From the NCBI RefSeq assembly GCF_002104995.1, contig NW_024468250.1, positions 744,001 to 808,000 on the forward strand: a stretch of 64,000 nt of DNA, read 5' to 3'. The notes beneath the pieces are model-generated. The model saw only the letters and a list, made by a program, of their open reading frames with translations, searched no databases and was not told the DNA's origin. Each line of letters opens with the position of its first letter. Within the stretch, counting starts at the first letter, position 1. Below are positions 10,469 through 20,353 of this stretch, piece after piece. A program made the position numbers and the translations under genes. This stretch comes from Linderina pennispora. Taxonomy: Eukaryota; Kickxellomycota; Kickxellomycetes; Kickxellales; Kickxellaceae.

Positions 10469-11137
10469 CTACGCGACCGTGGTCATTTCCAATGTGCCGC
10501 CAGTGTGCGTGTGTGCAGCCTGAGCCGCCGCCCGGCCGTAGTACGCAATCAGCGCCAGCTGCCCGGCACACAGCCCAGCGCCAATCGAGTTCGGAAACAG
10601 CATGTACGGGTCATTATGCAAGTACCCGTAGACCGTCCACAGCACATTATTGGTGAACGCCAGCACCGTGACCGACGGCAGCAGCACCGAGGCATCGCGC
10701 AGCCTCACCACGCTGCCAATCTGGCTGAGCGGCGAGCCCAAAAACACCAATGTCATCAGACAGCATACCAGGCTGAATGCATCAACGGCGGCCGGGTCGG
10801 TAGCGCGGTCGACCAGGGTTACCAGTACCAGGGCAGTTAGTGCAGTGGCCAGAACGCGGGTCTCGACGGAGGCGCGGCTGGGCGCGTAGTACCAGAAGCA
10901 GCCGAGAATGTACGCGGCGATCAGCGTGCCCAGGGAGTTGACAAAGGTGATGGTTGCGTCGGCCTTGATCAGACCGTACTTGAGCCAGAGCACTGAGCTC
11001 AGAAACGACACCAGGAACTGCAGCATGGGCACGCTGCTGTGCGACTTGCTGGCTCGCCGCAGTTCTGTGATAATCGAGAGCTGGCTCACGAACATGGCTA
11101 TTGTGGCCCCCGACGCGCTGATGGAGACCAAATTCAT
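10469..11137 (-). CDS. SWEET-family sugar transporter
   Basis: A 222-residue protein starting MNLVSISASG at 11137; the 31 codons above lack a convincing ATG and read like leader. It has seven hydrophobic segments in a 3+1+3 arrangement, with two MtN3/saliva repeats. The first has VPMLQFLVSFLSSVLWLKYG and the second the matching VLLPSVTVLAFTNNVLWTVYGYL, the diagnostic W-x-x-Y-G motif with an N pocket residue in repeat two. SWEETs are facilitative, pH-independent carriers of mono- or disaccharides at the plasma membrane or endomembranes. They are uncommon in Dikarya but kept in early-diverging fungi, which supports the taxonomic guess. The short C-terminal tail has no obvious signal. Confidence 0.82.
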   Translation of the reverse strand: MNLVSISASGATIAMFVSQLSIITELRRASKSHSSVPMLQFLVSFLSSVLWLKYGLIKADATITFVNSLGTLIAAYILGCFWYYAPSRASVETRVLATALTALVLVTLVDRATDPAAVDAFSLVCCLMTLVFLGSPLSQIGSVVRLRDASVLLPSVTVLAFTNNVLWTVYGYLHNDPYMLFPNSIGAGLCAGQLALIAYYGRAAAQAAHTHTGGTLEMTTVA

Positions 11138-11347
11138 TTGCAGCTTTTGTGAGATGTGGAAGAAGAAAAATCGAATTTGAGCGAAGGCGGCAGAGAGAGG
11201 AAAGAGGGCTGCAAGAATCACGAGTGGCACACTTCAATGAAGCATCTGAAGCTGCGCACGCAGACCACACAGCAAGGATGTTTATTTTCAAAGCTACTGC
11301 CGCTTAGCATACACAAAATCCGGATCTCCTCAGACGATCATCTCCAA

Positions 11348-12313
11348 TTACCGCCGACGGCGACTGGAACTGCGCCTGCGGCTGGAGCTGCGACGGCGGC
11401 TGGAGCTGCGCCTGCGTGGCCTGCGCTCGCGGTAATAGTAGTCGTCGTCCTCGCTATCTCTGCGGCGACGCGACCTGGCATACCGCGCACCGGCATCTCT
11501 GCTGCGCTCCCTGCTGCGCTCCCTCCTGGCCCTCTCCTCCGGCCGGTACTTCTCCTCAACACGGTCCTGTGCCTCCCTAACTCTCCTCATGGCCTCCCCG
11601 GGTCTGACCTTCCCCAGCACCGGCCACGCAATCCCCTCACTGACGGTTTTCCCCGCCTGATTCGCCGGGTCCAGGCTGCTCGGCAGCGACGCAACCGCCG
11701 CCAAAGTCGCCACCTGCGGCACCGCCGGCGCCCTGACCATCGGCTTGTTAATCGCATTCTTGGACCGGTTCACCTTCAGCGCCCGCTCCCCCATCACCTG
11801 CCCGTTCATTGCCAGCGCATTATTGGCCGTCTGCGTGTCGGCGAACTCGACAAAGGCGAAGCGCGTCATTTGCTGCCCGTCGCCGGCCATCTTGACATAC
11901 GCCACGGGCCCGCAGCTCGTGAAAAACGTCAGCAGCGCGTGCTCGTCCACCATGGCCGGGATGTTGCCCACGTAGACCGTCCGCGATATCTCCTCTTGCC
12001 GCCCGGCCTCGGTGCATGTGCGACGGTAGCCGCGCGCTGCCATCATCGCCACTACCGGTGCGTTCGCCAGCGCCTGCCCGGGCTGCGAGTCGCCCAGCGA
12101 CGTCACTGTGAGCGCGCGCTCGGCTAGCTCCGTCCCCGACAGAAACAGCGCCGGCTTGACTGACGATGCTGAGGCAAACTCTATTGTCGCTTCCTGCGCG
12201 TCGCTGGTCTTGGTCAGCGCCAGCGCCTTGATTTCGCCCAGGAACTCAAACAGCGTCCGCAGCACCGCCTCGTCCACCAGCAGGGAAATGTTCGTTACCT
12301 TGACAGAAGCCAT
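11348..12313 (-). CDS. SR-like splicing factor with two RRMs (SREK1/SRrp86-like)
   Basis: A 321-residue nuclear RNA-binding protein. RRM1 covers about residues 3-75 (VKVTNIS at its start, FLGEIKALAL in the middle). RRM2 covers about 110-190 (RTVYVGNIP as RNP2, RFAFVEFAD as RNP1), followed by LKVNRSKNAINKP, a block highly reminiscent of metazoan SREK1. The C-terminus is an RS domain ending in repeated RRRSSS units. SREK1-type proteins modulate splice-site choice by interacting with other SR proteins. A gene with this architecture in a fungus implies retention of an animal-like splicing regulator, lost in yeasts. The near-exact nucleotide repeats coding the tail (about 11350-11420) could be length-polymorphic. 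Confidence 0.8.
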   Translation of the reverse strand: MASVKVTNISLLVDEAVLRTLFEFLGEIKALALTKTSDAQEATIEFASASSVKPALFLSGTELAERALTVTSLGDSQPGQALANAPVVAMMAARGYRRTCTEAGRQEEISRTVYVGNIPAMVDEHALLTFFTSCGPVAYVKMAGDGQQMTRFAFVEFADTQTANNALAMNGQVMGERALKVNRSKNAINKPMVRAPAVPQVATLAAVASLPSSLDPANQAGKTVSEGIAWPVLGKVRPGEAMRRVREAQDRVEEKYRPEERARRERSRERSRDAGARYARSRRRRDSEDDDYYYRERRPRRRSSSRRRSSSRRRSSSRRRR

Positions 12314-12452
12314 TCAGAAGAGAAAAAGTAGCAAAAAAGCGAAGCAAAAGAAAGCAGCAAGGATTTTCCTTTGGGTGCATGGCGCGCCTATGCTTTGAGC
12401 TTGCAAGCCTCCTTCTCCTCCGCTCTCCAACCCCTTTCCGCGCTTTCTTCCA

Positions 12453-12764
12453 ATGGACGACTATTCGAATGAATACACATGCCGCCTGATCAGCAAATGC
12501 CAGGCCTGTGCGCCCTCAGAGCTGAACCAGCCGTTCTGCAAGCTGAACGGATACAAGCAGGAGGTCGCCTGCGAATGGAACGGCACCGTGCCAAAGGACT
12601 ACCAGGACTCGCACCAGCTGCCCGAGTACCAGGAATGCACCCACCCCGAGGAGAAGGACCGCAGGGACTTTTTCCGAAACGAATTTCTCTTCATCGTCCT
12701 CGGCATTGCCGCCTTCGCCGTGTACGTCTGGCGGAAAAAGCGCATCGGCTACTCCAGGGTCTGA
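12453..12764 (+). CDS. JTB-like single-pass membrane protein
   Basis: A 103-residue protein. A small cysteine-rich lumenal or extracellular region (Cys near residues 10, 16, 19, 29, 40 and 62) precedes one transmembrane helix, FLFIVLGIAAFAVYVW, and a short basic tail KKRIGYSRV. The pattern C-x2-C, then C followed by NGYKQEVAC, then C before the helix resembles the JTB (jumping translocation breakpoint) family, whose function is poorly defined. There is no clear N-terminal signal peptide, so topology is uncertain. It is convergent with the PPZ gene downstream. Confidence 0.55.
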   Translation: MDDYSNEYTCRLISKCQACAPSELNQPFCKLNGYKQEVACEWNGTVPKDYQDSHQLPEYQECTHPEEKDRRDFFRNEFLFIVLGIAAFAVYVWRKKRIGYSRV

Positions 12765-12870
12765 GGTCCAAGGGCTGTTGATATTTTTTGTGAGAGTACA
12801 TACGGTTCGGCTAAAAAGTAAAAAGTTGATGTGGTATGGAAAGAGGGAAAGAGAGAGCCACTGCGGAGCA

Positions 12871-14841
12871 TTAGTCTGCTGGCGTAGGATTCCGGTCCTG
12901 CACCATGTGCTGCTTGAGCTTGGATCCCCGCGGCGGTGTGCCATGAAGCACATGCTCGTCCTGCTGCTGCGCAGCGGGCGGCGACTCGTCCGACACGTCG
13001 TCGTCGTCGTCGTCATCGTCGTCGTCCTCCAGCAGCGTCTCATTCAGCTCGTCCTTGTCCACCACGCGCTGCCGCGGCTTCTTCGCGCCGTTTGCTGTCG
13101 GAATCGCCATCGGCTGCGTGGCTGCCGCTGCTGCCGAGTCAGCCGCGTCAGAAGCACCAGCCATCGCCTCCTCCTGCTCCTGCTCCTGCTGCTCCTTCAG
13201 CGCCTTCTCCGCCGCGGCTTCGTTCATCAGCGCCTCCGCCTGCTGCCGCTTTGACCAAAAGTTCGCCTCCACGCGCGCCATGCAGCTGCTCAGGTTCTCC
13301 ATCAGCGGCTTCAGGATCTCAAACGAGCACAGCAGCTGCTCGTTCACGTTCATCACCGCCCCCGAGTTGTCGAACTCGCCGCAGTAGTTGGGCGCCGAAA
13401 ACACCGTCACCAGCTGCCGCCCGTGGAAAAACTCGTACCCGTCCTCGACCACCATGTGCGCGCGGCAGATCAGATCAAAGTCCATGCGCCGCAGGAAGTC
13501 GGTGATCACGCTCTTGCCGAAGCAGTACGAGACCCCGCGCTCGTTCTCCTCCCAGTCCGCTGCCGTGTCGGACGGGTCGGACCACAGCAGGTCGTTCAGC
13601 ACCCCGTGGTCTGGCACATCGCATGGCCGCGCCAGCTGCCGGATCTGATCCATGCTGGCCAGGTCTGGCGACAGCCCGCCATGCACGCAGAAGATCTTGG
13701 ATGCCACCACCGCCGCAATCGGCAGCGCATTAAACGTGTTGATGAACGCCTTCCACACCTTGACATTGCACCGGCGCTTGCACTCGTCGTAGAACCCATA
13801 CACCCGCGTCACATTCGCACACTCGTGGTTGCCGCGCAGCAAAAAGAAGTTGTCTGGGTACTTGATCTTGAAGCACATCAGCAGCAGGATCGTCTCCAGC
13901 GACTGCTTGCCGCGGTCCACGTAGTCGCCCATAAACAGATAGTTGCAGTGCGGCGGATACCCGCACTTGTCAAACAGCCGCAGCAGATCCGTGTACTGCC
14001 CGTGGATGTCGCCCGTGATTTTCACCGGCGCTGCCAGCTCCAGCAGCGTCGGCTGCGCCAGGAACACCTCGCGCGCGGCCTGGCACACCGCGATGATCTC
14101 AGAGTTGCGCAGGCACACGCTCTTGGTGACCTTGCCGCTGAACCCGGCGTCCAGCAGCCGGAAAATCATGTCGTCCACGCTGAACTGCTTTGGCTTCTCT
14201 GCGTGCTTGATTATCGCAAACTCGGCTCCGCTCGGCGTCGACACGTACTCGGTCAGCGCCATCCGCCCCTCCTCGCGCAGCGCCGGCAGCCGCTCCCCCG
14301 CATACGCCGTCCCGGGCCCGCCCGTCAGAATCGACGTCCCTGGCAGGTCGCAGTACGACCGCGGCGTTGCCGCCCCCGGCGTCCGCACCGTCCCCTCCTC
14401 CACTCCTTCTATCGCGGACGATACCTTCTTCTTGCGCCCGCGCATCCGCCCGCCCAGCGACATCCGTGACTCCCGCGTTCCTGTCATCTGCAGCGGAAAA
14501 TACTCTCCACGCGGTCCCGACAACGAGCCGGGCGTCGCTGGCGTGCTGCTTACCGCCCCCACTGAGCCTGGCACCGCAATCGGCGACGATAGCCCGGCCC
14601 GGTTCACCATGGGCGATGGCAGCGCCCCTGCCAGCGATGGTCGTGCGGGCTTGCTGCTGTCACGCGTCGATGCTGCTGCTGCTGCTGCTGTGGTGGTCGT
14701 GTTGGTGGTGTTGGTAGTACTAGTTCCGGTTGTGTCCGACGACGCCCGCACAATGCTGGCTGGCACCGCGCTGTCGCTCGTGTCTTCGGACGCCCGCCCG
14801 CCCTTGCGCGCCTTTATTGCCTTGGACGGCGCGTTTCCCAT
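12871..14841 (-). CDS. PPZ1: PPZ-type serine/threonine protein phosphatase
   Basis: A 656-residue PP1-related phosphatase. It starts MGNAPSK, an N-myristoylation consensus shared with yeast Ppz1 (Gly2). About 210 residues of Ser/Thr/Ala-rich disorder precede the catalytic core. Metal-binding motifs are GDIHGQ at 277-282, GDYVDRG at 305-311 and RGNHE at 336-340; the core ends near [13 protein letters not shown] enzymes regulate ion homeostasis (Trk potassium uptake), cell wall integrity and the G1/S transition. Unlike the yeast enzymes, which end close to the core, this one has a tail of about 120 residues: a Glu/Gln/Ala-rich probable coiled coil, then an unbroken Asp run and an acidic end. 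A CTG-type repeat codes an Ala run near the N-terminus. It looks intact, with no intron seen. Confidence 0.9.
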   Translation of the reverse strand: MGNAPSKAIKARKGGRASEDTSDSAVPASIVRASSDTTGTSTTNTTNTTTTAAAAAASTRDSSKPARPSLAGALPSPMVNRAGLSSPIAVPGSVGAVSSTPATPGSLSGPRGEYFPLQMTGTRESRMSLGGRMRGRKKKVSSAIEGVEEGTVRTPGAATPRSYCDLPGTSILTGGPGTAYAGERLPALREEGRMALTEYVSTPSGAEFAIIKHAEKPKQFSVDDMIFRLLDAGFSGKVTKSVCLRNSEIIAVCQAAREVFLAQPTLLELAAPVKITGDIHGQYTDLLRLFDKCGYPPHCNYLFMGDYVDRGKQSLETILLLMCFKIKYPDNFFLLRGNHECANVTRVYGFYDECKRRCNVKVWKAFINTFNALPIAAVVASKIFCVHGGLSPDLASMDQIRQLARPCDVPDHGVLNDLLWSDPSDTAADWEENERGVSYCFGKSVITDFLRRMDFDLICRAHMVVEDGYEFFHGRQLVTVFSAPNYCGEFDNSGAVMNVNEQLLCSFEILKPLMENLSSCMARVEANFWSKRQQAEALMNEAAAEKALKEQQEQEQEEAMAGASDAADSAAAAATQPMAIPTANGAKKPRQRVVDKDELNETLLEDDDDDDDDDDVSDESPPAAQQQDEHVLHGTPPRGSKLKQHMVQDRNPTPAD

Positions 14842-15331
14842 GGTCTGGCCTTTGCTAGCGTGTGGTCCTGCCGAGTCCGAAATTGACGGCGAGCAAAAGA
14901 GATGGTGGCGAATTGGTCTTTTTTGTTGTCTTTGTCAGCCAAAAGCTGTAGATACTACTTTTTTTTTTGTTCTTGGCCAGAAAGTGTGCGAGGGGGTGTA
15001 GTGCGTGCGGTTATAACAATATGTAGAGGAAGTCTATAATTGGTAGAATGTTTAACGGTGAACGGTATAGAAACAAAAATAGATAGAGGGAAAGAGCAGA
15101 GGAGCAGGAAAAAGAGGGAGAAACAGCGCTCATGCTAAGAAGCCCATGTGCTGTGGTCGCTAATTTTCATATTGCTTCTTTTGGGCCTGTGCAAGCTAAT
15201 GCTAGCCCGCCGATCGTTTTTTACGACTCAGGTTCAGAATGGCCTGCAAGAATGGGCCGGGTTTTGGTCAGATAGACATGATCCTCTGGGTTGAATTCAG
15301 GTAAAGAAAAGGTGAACAGAAATGCACTACC
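14842..15331. other. Intergenic: PPZ promoter / eIF4B 3' flank
   Basis: About 490 bp. It includes a T-run at about 14960-14968 on the plus strand close to the PPZ start and an A/G-rich stretch at 15050-15130. No gene is supported. Confidence 0.45.
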
Positions 15332-16569
15332 TCAGCGCCGCCAGCTGCCGCCGTCGTCGCCGGTTCGGCCTTCGCGCTTGAAGAACCCGCCGGTCGTCCT
15401 GCCGCCGCGCGCCGCACCCTGGCCGCTTCCGCGGCGCTCAGTCTCGGGCGCCCTGCGCGGCTGCTGGGGCTTCTCGCCGGCCACCTGGCTCCAGCCCTCA
15501 TCGCCCTCGCCAGCCTCCTTGGCCGGCTCGTCGGCGGGCTTCCTGGCCGGCTCGTCGGTGGGCTTCTTGGGCATCCTCCACGACGCAGCCTGCTCGGCCT
15601 GGGTGGGCGTGCGGGGGGCGCGCGGCTCGCGGCTTGCCGACCGCTCCCTAGGCGGCTGGTACTCGCGCGGCGTGCGCGGCGGGCCCCACTCGGCATCGCG
15701 GTTCTCGCGCCGCCACTGCGAGCGCTCCTCGCGCGGCTCGCCGGCATTGCTGGGGGTGCGCGCAAAGCGGTCGCTAAAGGCTGCGCGGCGCGGCGAGCTC
15801 TCGCCCGAGACCGGCTCGCGGTGGACGCGCCAGTCCGACGCGCCCTCGGCAACCGACGGCTCGCGCGGCTCACGCGGCTCCCGGGGCTCCCGGGGCTCGG
15901 AGCGCCCGAACCCGCTGCTGGTGCGCGACCCGAACGGGCTGGCAGCGCCCGGCTCGCGGCGCCAGTTGGCAGCTCCCGACGGCCGCTCCTCGCGCTGCTC
16001 CGACACGTTGACGCGGATCTGGCGGCCGCTGAACTCAGCCCCGTCCTTCTCCACCGCCTGCTTCAGGTCCTCCAAGGTCTCAAACTCAACATACCCGAAT
16101 CCCTTCAGCCGCTCCGTCGCGTGGTCGCGGATCAGCCGCACCGTTGTGACACCCGAGAAGAAGTCGCGCAGCTGGTCCTCGTCCACGCTGAACGGCAGGT
16201 TGCCCACAAATGATGTGAAGGGAGGGTTGGTCGGGAATTCTACCGGCCCGCGCGGCTCGCGTGGCTCGCGCGCCGCCCACGAGTCGCTGCTGCGCCCCAC
16301 CATGTCCTTGCGATCCGGTGCGTCCGCCAGCGAGCTGCGCGGCGCTGCCACCGCCATCGGCGCCGAGGGCAGCTCCATATCCTCGTCCGCCCACGACGAC
16401 GTCGTCGGGCCGTCGTTCAGAAAGTCGTTCAGACTCATCTTCTGTCCCTTGTTTCCCTTCTTCTTGGCTACACCGCACACGCACACCCGGTCACATTAGC
16501 AGCAAGTGGACCTTTGCATATATCGCATGGTCTTCAAAATATACTCATATATGTATACGCACCAGGCAT
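15332..16569 (-). CDS. TIF3: Translation initiation factor eIF4B (Tif3-like), with proposed tiny first exon
   Basis: The protein begins within AKKKGNKGQK-MSLNDFLND and SWADEDMELP, the conserved eIF4B N-terminus. It has one RRM at about residues 80-160 (TSFVGNLPF as RNP2, KGFGYVEFE as RNP1) and a low-complexity half with repeated REP units, many Arg, and a GG/R end. eIF4B stimulates the eIF4A helicase during mRNA scanning. The open frame has no usable ATG at its head. A good model is exon 1 ATGCCTG at 16569-16563, an intron at 16468-16562 (GTGCGT donor, CTAATG branch-like element, GTGTAG acceptor), and exon 2 from 16467, giving 380 residues starting MPAKKKG. The 7-nt exon is inferred and needs cDNA. 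The main frame is intact. Confidence 0.8.
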
Positions 16570-16958
16570 GGTTTTATTTCTTTTTCAAGCTCCTTTTCTT
16601 GTGGTATGTGCGTCTGTGGCTGCTGTGCTGATGTCGAAATCCGCCTGTGTGCTTCTTCCCCTGTGCTTGTCTCGCGACCCGTGTACAAGTGCTGAAGCGC
16701 TCAATTCAGAATAAAAGAAAGGCCGAAAAGTATCGAGGGAAGGAAAGGAAAGCGCTGGAATGCTAAGAATAAAATCCCTTTTTGCTGGGCGATGGGATTT
16801 TTTTTTCGTTCACCCCAACAAAATTTTTCTCTTTTCCATTTGGCTCTCCAACCGCGCCCGACCCAGTGTTTTGCTGCCGATTAGCCCTGCCCTCTTGCCT
16901 GATTCCGGCATCCCCTCGGTTACCCGTTTCCCCGATACCTCCCAGAACAATATCCCAA
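16570..16958. promoter_or_regulatory. Divergent promoter, eIF4B / HIS6
   Basis: About 390 bp between divergent starts. It has a T-run at about 16798-16807 and a CT-rich leader before the HIS6 ATG at 16959. I could not identify a Gcn4-type TGACTCA site by eye here. Confidence 0.4.
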
Positions 16959-17735
16959 ATGCACTCCAAATTCCGTCCGTGCATTGACCTGCACAGCGGC
17001 CAGGTCAAGCAGATCGTCGGCGGCACCCTGCACGAGCACAACGACAGCACGCTGAAGACCAACTTTGTCTCCGCCCACCCATCAGACTACTACGCGGCGC
17101 TCTACCGCCAGCACAACCTCACCGGCGGCCACGTTATCATGCTGGGCGCGAACAACGAAGCCGCCGCGCAGTCTGCCCTGCAGGCATGGCCGGACCGCCT
17201 GCAGGTCGGCGGCGGGATCACGTCGAGCAACGCGCAGGAGTGGATTGCGCGCGGCGCGCAAAAGGTCATAATCACCAGCTGGCTGTTCCCCGAAGCGCGG
17301 TTTTCGCTGGAGCGCCTGAAGGAGGTCAGCAGGCTGGTCGGCAGGGAGCGCCTGGTGGTGGATCTGAGCTGCCGCCGGCGCCCGGACGGCTGGGTCGTGG
17401 CCATGAACAAGTGGCAGACCATGACCGACATGGTGATTGGCAGGGAGGAGCTGGAATTGCTGGCCGAGTTTTGCTCCGAGTTCCTGATCCACGCTGCTGA
17501 CGTCGAGGGCCTGTGCAACGGCATTGATGCCGAGCTTGTCGAGGCCCTGGCCCAGTGGTCGCCGATTCCCGTCACCTACGCAGGCGGCGCCAGGGCCGTC
17601 GAAGACTTGGCGCTGGTCACCGAGCTGTCGCGCGGCAAGGTCGACCTGACCATCGGCAGTGCCCTGGATATCTTCGGCGGCGACAAAATCAAATTTGCAG
17701 ACTGCGTCAAGTGGAACCAGACCGGGCAGCTGTAG
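16959..17735 (+). CDS. HIS6: Phosphoribosylformimino-AICAR-phosphate (ProFAR) isomerase
   Basis: A 258-residue beta/alpha-barrel enzyme of histidine biosynthesis (fourth step: Amadori rearrangement of ProFAR to PRFAR in the cytosol). The start [22 protein letters not shown] is typical, with the catalytic Asp in CIDLHSG. Later barrel motifs include [17 protein letters not shown] and VTYAGGAR, followed by [12 protein letters not shown], the second phosphate-binding site. The length agrees with fungal His6 (about 260). An upstream open extension from 16782 lacks homologous character, so the ATG at 16959 is chosen. No intron, intact. Confidence 0.93.
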   Translation: MHSKFRPCIDLHSGQVKQIVGGTLHEHNDSTLKTNFVSAHPSDYYAALYRQHNLTGGHVIMLGANNEAAAQSALQAWPDRLQVGGGITSSNAQEWIARGAQKVIITSWLFPEARFSLERLKEVSRLVGRERLVVDLSCRRRPDGWVVAMNKWQTMTDMVIGREELELLAEFCSEFLIHAADVEGLCNGIDAELVEALAQWSPIPVTYAGGARAVEDLALVTELSRGKVDLTIGSALDIFGGDKIKFADCVKWNQTGQL

Positions 17736-18037
17736 GGCCGCTCTCTGCTGGAATGCACGGGAAACAGTATCGTTTGGAAATAGACGTAGTGTGATGTTTA
17801 CTGGTTTGAAATCATCATATGGCTGGCATGTGCAACGTTGCATGGAAAATGCTGAAATCGCCCAGGAATGTCGCACTGCATCCCACTGAACGTCATCGCA
17901 GCTCAGAATCTTCACCCCTCCCCAGCGGAATCGCAAGCATGGGCTGAGGCGGCTCCGTCTCCTCTCCTCCTTTCTCTCTTCAGCGAATTCCTTTTTATTC
18001 CTTTCTCTTGCACAATCCTGCCTTTTTTCACCACGGG
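17736..18037. other. Intergenic: HIS6 3' flank / PMT promoter
   Basis: About 300 bp. It contains a pyrimidine-rich stretch at 17955-18030 before the PMT start. No gene is supported. Confidence 0.4.
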
Positions 18038-20353
18038 ATGACTCAGGAAATGAGCAATTCCGAGAAACGCAGCCCGCTCCCCAAGGGCCACAGCATGCGT
18101 CCGGACACAAGCAGCGCTCCCGCAAAGCAGCAGCAGCAGCAGCAGCCCGCATCGCACCTGTTTTTCACCGAATGGACCTTCACCACAGCCGACGCGCTAG
18201 TCCTTCTCCTGACCACCGCGCTGGCCGTGATCGTCCGCTGCCACAGCCTGGCGACACCAGGCCAGGTGGTCTTCGATGAAGTGCATTTCGGCAAGTTTGC
18301 CGGAAAGTACATCAACGGCACGTACTTTTACGACCTGCACCCGCCGCTGGCCAAGATGATGTTTGCAGCAGCCGGCAAGCTGGCCGGGTACGACGGTATG
18401 TTTGACTTCAAGTCGATCGGGCTGGACTACGAGGCTGCCGGGGTTCCGTACGTCGGCATGCGGCTGATGCCGGCCTTGCTGGGAGTGGTCACAGTGCCTG
18501 CTGCATACGTGACGGCGCGTGCCTGCGGGTATCTCTGGGACACCGGTCTGCTGGCCGCCCTGCTGGTGTGCTTCGAGAACGGGCTGGTGACGCAGTCGCG
18601 GCTGATCCTGCTGGACTCGCCGCTGGTGTTCTTCACGGCCCTGTCGCTGACCTCCTGGTCGATGTTCTGGACCAAGCAGGGCCGGCCGTTTTCCCTGGGC
18701 TGGTGGGCCTGGCTGCTCACCACCGGCTGCATGATGGGCTGTGCTGCCAGCTGCAAGTGGGTCGGCCTGTTCCTGTTCCCGGCCATCGGGCTCTCGACCA
18801 TCTGCGACCTGTGGGAGAAAATCGCCGACCAGAGGATCTCGCCCACGCGGTGGTTCGCGCACTTCTTTGCGCGCGCCGTCGGTCTGCTGGCCGTTCCGCT
18901 GGCCGTCTATCTGTTCTGGTTCCAGGTCCACTTCCTGGTTCTCTCAAAGACCGGTGATGCCGCGCCCATGATGACCCCCGAGTTCCAGGCCACGCTCAAG
19001 GGCGGGCTCGATGTGTCCACCGACCGCGACGTGTACTATGGCTCGGAGATCCGCATCCGCCACAGCAACTCGCGCTCCGGCTACCTGCACTCGCACCACC
19101 ACCCGTGGAAGCACGAGAAGGGCAGCGGCCAGCAGCAGATCACAATCTACGGCTACGCGGACCCGAACAACGTCTGGGTTGTGTACCCGGCCGTCAACAG
19201 GACGGTTGACGAGACCGACGGTCCCAGGAAGGTCCAGAGCGGCGATGTCATTCGTCTGCGCCACAAGGGCACTGGCAAGTTCCTGCACTCGCACGACAAG
19301 AAGCCGGCGCTGACAAACGACGACAACAAGTTCGAGGTCAGCGGCTACGGCTTCCCGGGCTTTGCCGGCGACGCCAACGACAACTTCCGCATCGACATCC
19401 TGAATGGCGACTCCAAGTCGCCGGGCTCCGACAAGAGCGTGCAGGCAATCTACTCGCGGTTCCGCATTGTCCACACGCGCCTCAACTGCGTCCTGTATAA
19501 CTCGCGGCAGAAGCTGCCCGAGTGGGCGTTCAGCCAGATCGAGGTCAACTGCATGCGGAACTCCCTGCCGCGCATGTCGACGTGGCATGTCGAGTATGCC
19601 CACCACCCGAACATCACAGCCGACGTGCCCAAGGCCACGTACCGCCCGCTCACGATGCTGCAGAAGATCTGGGAGTACAACAAGCACATGGCCGAGAGCA
19701 ACGAGAGCCTGACTGGCGACCACCCGTTCGCCGCCCGCCCGCAGCACTGGCCATGGCTGAGGCGCGGAACCGCGTACTGGGGCGGCCGCGGCAAGTTCAT
19801 CTACCAGCTCGGGAACCCGATCATCTGGTGGAGCTCGCTGGCCGCATGTCTGCTGTTCCTGGCCATCCGCCCCGTGCTTTTCCTGCTGGACAAGCGCCAC
19901 ATCCACCCGACCCTGGGCGGCCAGCGCAGCAAGTACCTGTCGGGCGCCGGCTTCTTCACTGTTGCCTGGCTCTGCCACTACGTGCCGTTCTATCTGATGG
20001 GCCGCGAGCTGTTCATCCACCATTACTTCCCGGCCCTGTGGATGGCCATCATGGTGCTTGCCTTCACGGTTGATTTGGTGTCCGCGCGCATGCCCAAGCT
20101 CATCCGCTGGTCCATGTACATTGCTGTGCTGGCTGCCGTGCTCTATGCCTTCCAGGTGTTCAGCTTCATCACCTATGCGCGCACCTGGGACAAGGAGACC
20201 TGCGTGAAGAGCAAGTGGCTGAAGACGTGGGACTTTGACTGCGAGCACGCCATTGGCGGTGTCCGCGCTACCGACCCGCCACCCAAGGTCGAGACCACCG
20301 CCGACGACGAGACGAAGCAGCAGCAGCAGGAGGAGGACGTTCGACGTGCCTGA
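18038..20353 (+). CDS. Dolichyl-phosphate-mannose--protein O-mannosyltransferase (PMT family)
   Basis: A 771-residue ER membrane GT39 glycosyltransferase that transfers mannose from dolichol-phosphate to Ser/Thr of secretory proteins. After a poly-Gln-containing cytosolic N-terminus comes the first membrane helix, then VVFDEVHFGKFAGKY with the catalytic Asp-Glu pair and DLHPPLAKM. A lumenal block at about residues 320-530 holds three MIR repeats (SGYLHSHHH, GKFLHSH, LNCVLYNS mark them). The C-terminal half returns to multiple helices and ends in TWDFDCEHA. It resembles the Pmt1 or Pmt4 subfamilies more than Pmt2; I cannot decide which. The start ATG is at 18038 (18050 possible). The stop at 20351 is probably not the true end: see the tail feature next to it. 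Confidence 0.92.
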   Translation: MTQEMSNSEKRSPLPKGHSMRPDTSSAPAKQQQQQQPASHLFFTEWTFTTADALVLLLTTALAVIVRCHSLATPGQVVFDEVHFGKFAGKYINGTYFYDLHPPLAKMMFAAAGKLAGYDGMFDFKSIGLDYEAAGVPYVGMRLMPALLGVVTVPAAYVTARACGYLWDTGLLAALLVCFENGLVTQSRLILLDSPLVFFTALSLTSWSMFWTKQGRPFSLGWWAWLLTTGCMMGCAASCKWVGLFLFPAIGLSTICDLWEKIADQRISPTRWFAHFFARAVGLLAVPLAVYLFWFQVHFLVLSKTGDAAPMMTPEFQATLKGGLDVSTDRDVYYGSEIRIRHSNSRSGYLHSHHHPWKHEKGSGQQQITIYGYADPNNVWVVYPAVNRTVDETDGPRKVQSGDVIRLRHKGTGKFLHSHDKKPALTNDDNKFEVSGYGFPGFAGDANDNFRIDILNGDSKSPGSDKSVQAIYSRFRIVHTRLNCVLYNSRQKLPEWAFSQIEVNCMRNSLPRMSTWHVEYAHHPNITADVPKATYRPLTMLQKIWEYNKHMAESNESLTGDHPFAARPQHWPWLRRGTAYWGGRGKFIYQLGNPIIWWSSLAACLLFLAIRPVLFLLDKRHIHPTLGGQRSKYLSGAGFFTVAWLCHYVPFYLMGRELFIHHYFPALWMAIMVLAFTVDLVSARMPKLIRWSMYIAVLAAVLYAFQVFSFITYARTWDKETCVKSKWLKTWDFDCEHAIGGVRATDPPPKVETTADDETKQQQQEEDVRRA

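Noticed and set aside
13423-14469. 348-codon plus-strand frame opposite PPZ
   Set aside because: Shadow frame; the sense strand has all phosphatase motifs.
18128-18146. CAG repeat in the PMT N-terminus as an unusual microsatellite
   Set aside because: Short in-frame poly-Gln coding run, common in fungal proteins.
18944-20248. 434-codon open frame on the minus strand across the PMT gene
   Set aside because: Antisense shadow of GC-rich coding sequence; low-complexity composition and no domain, whereas the plus strand encodes a clear PMT.
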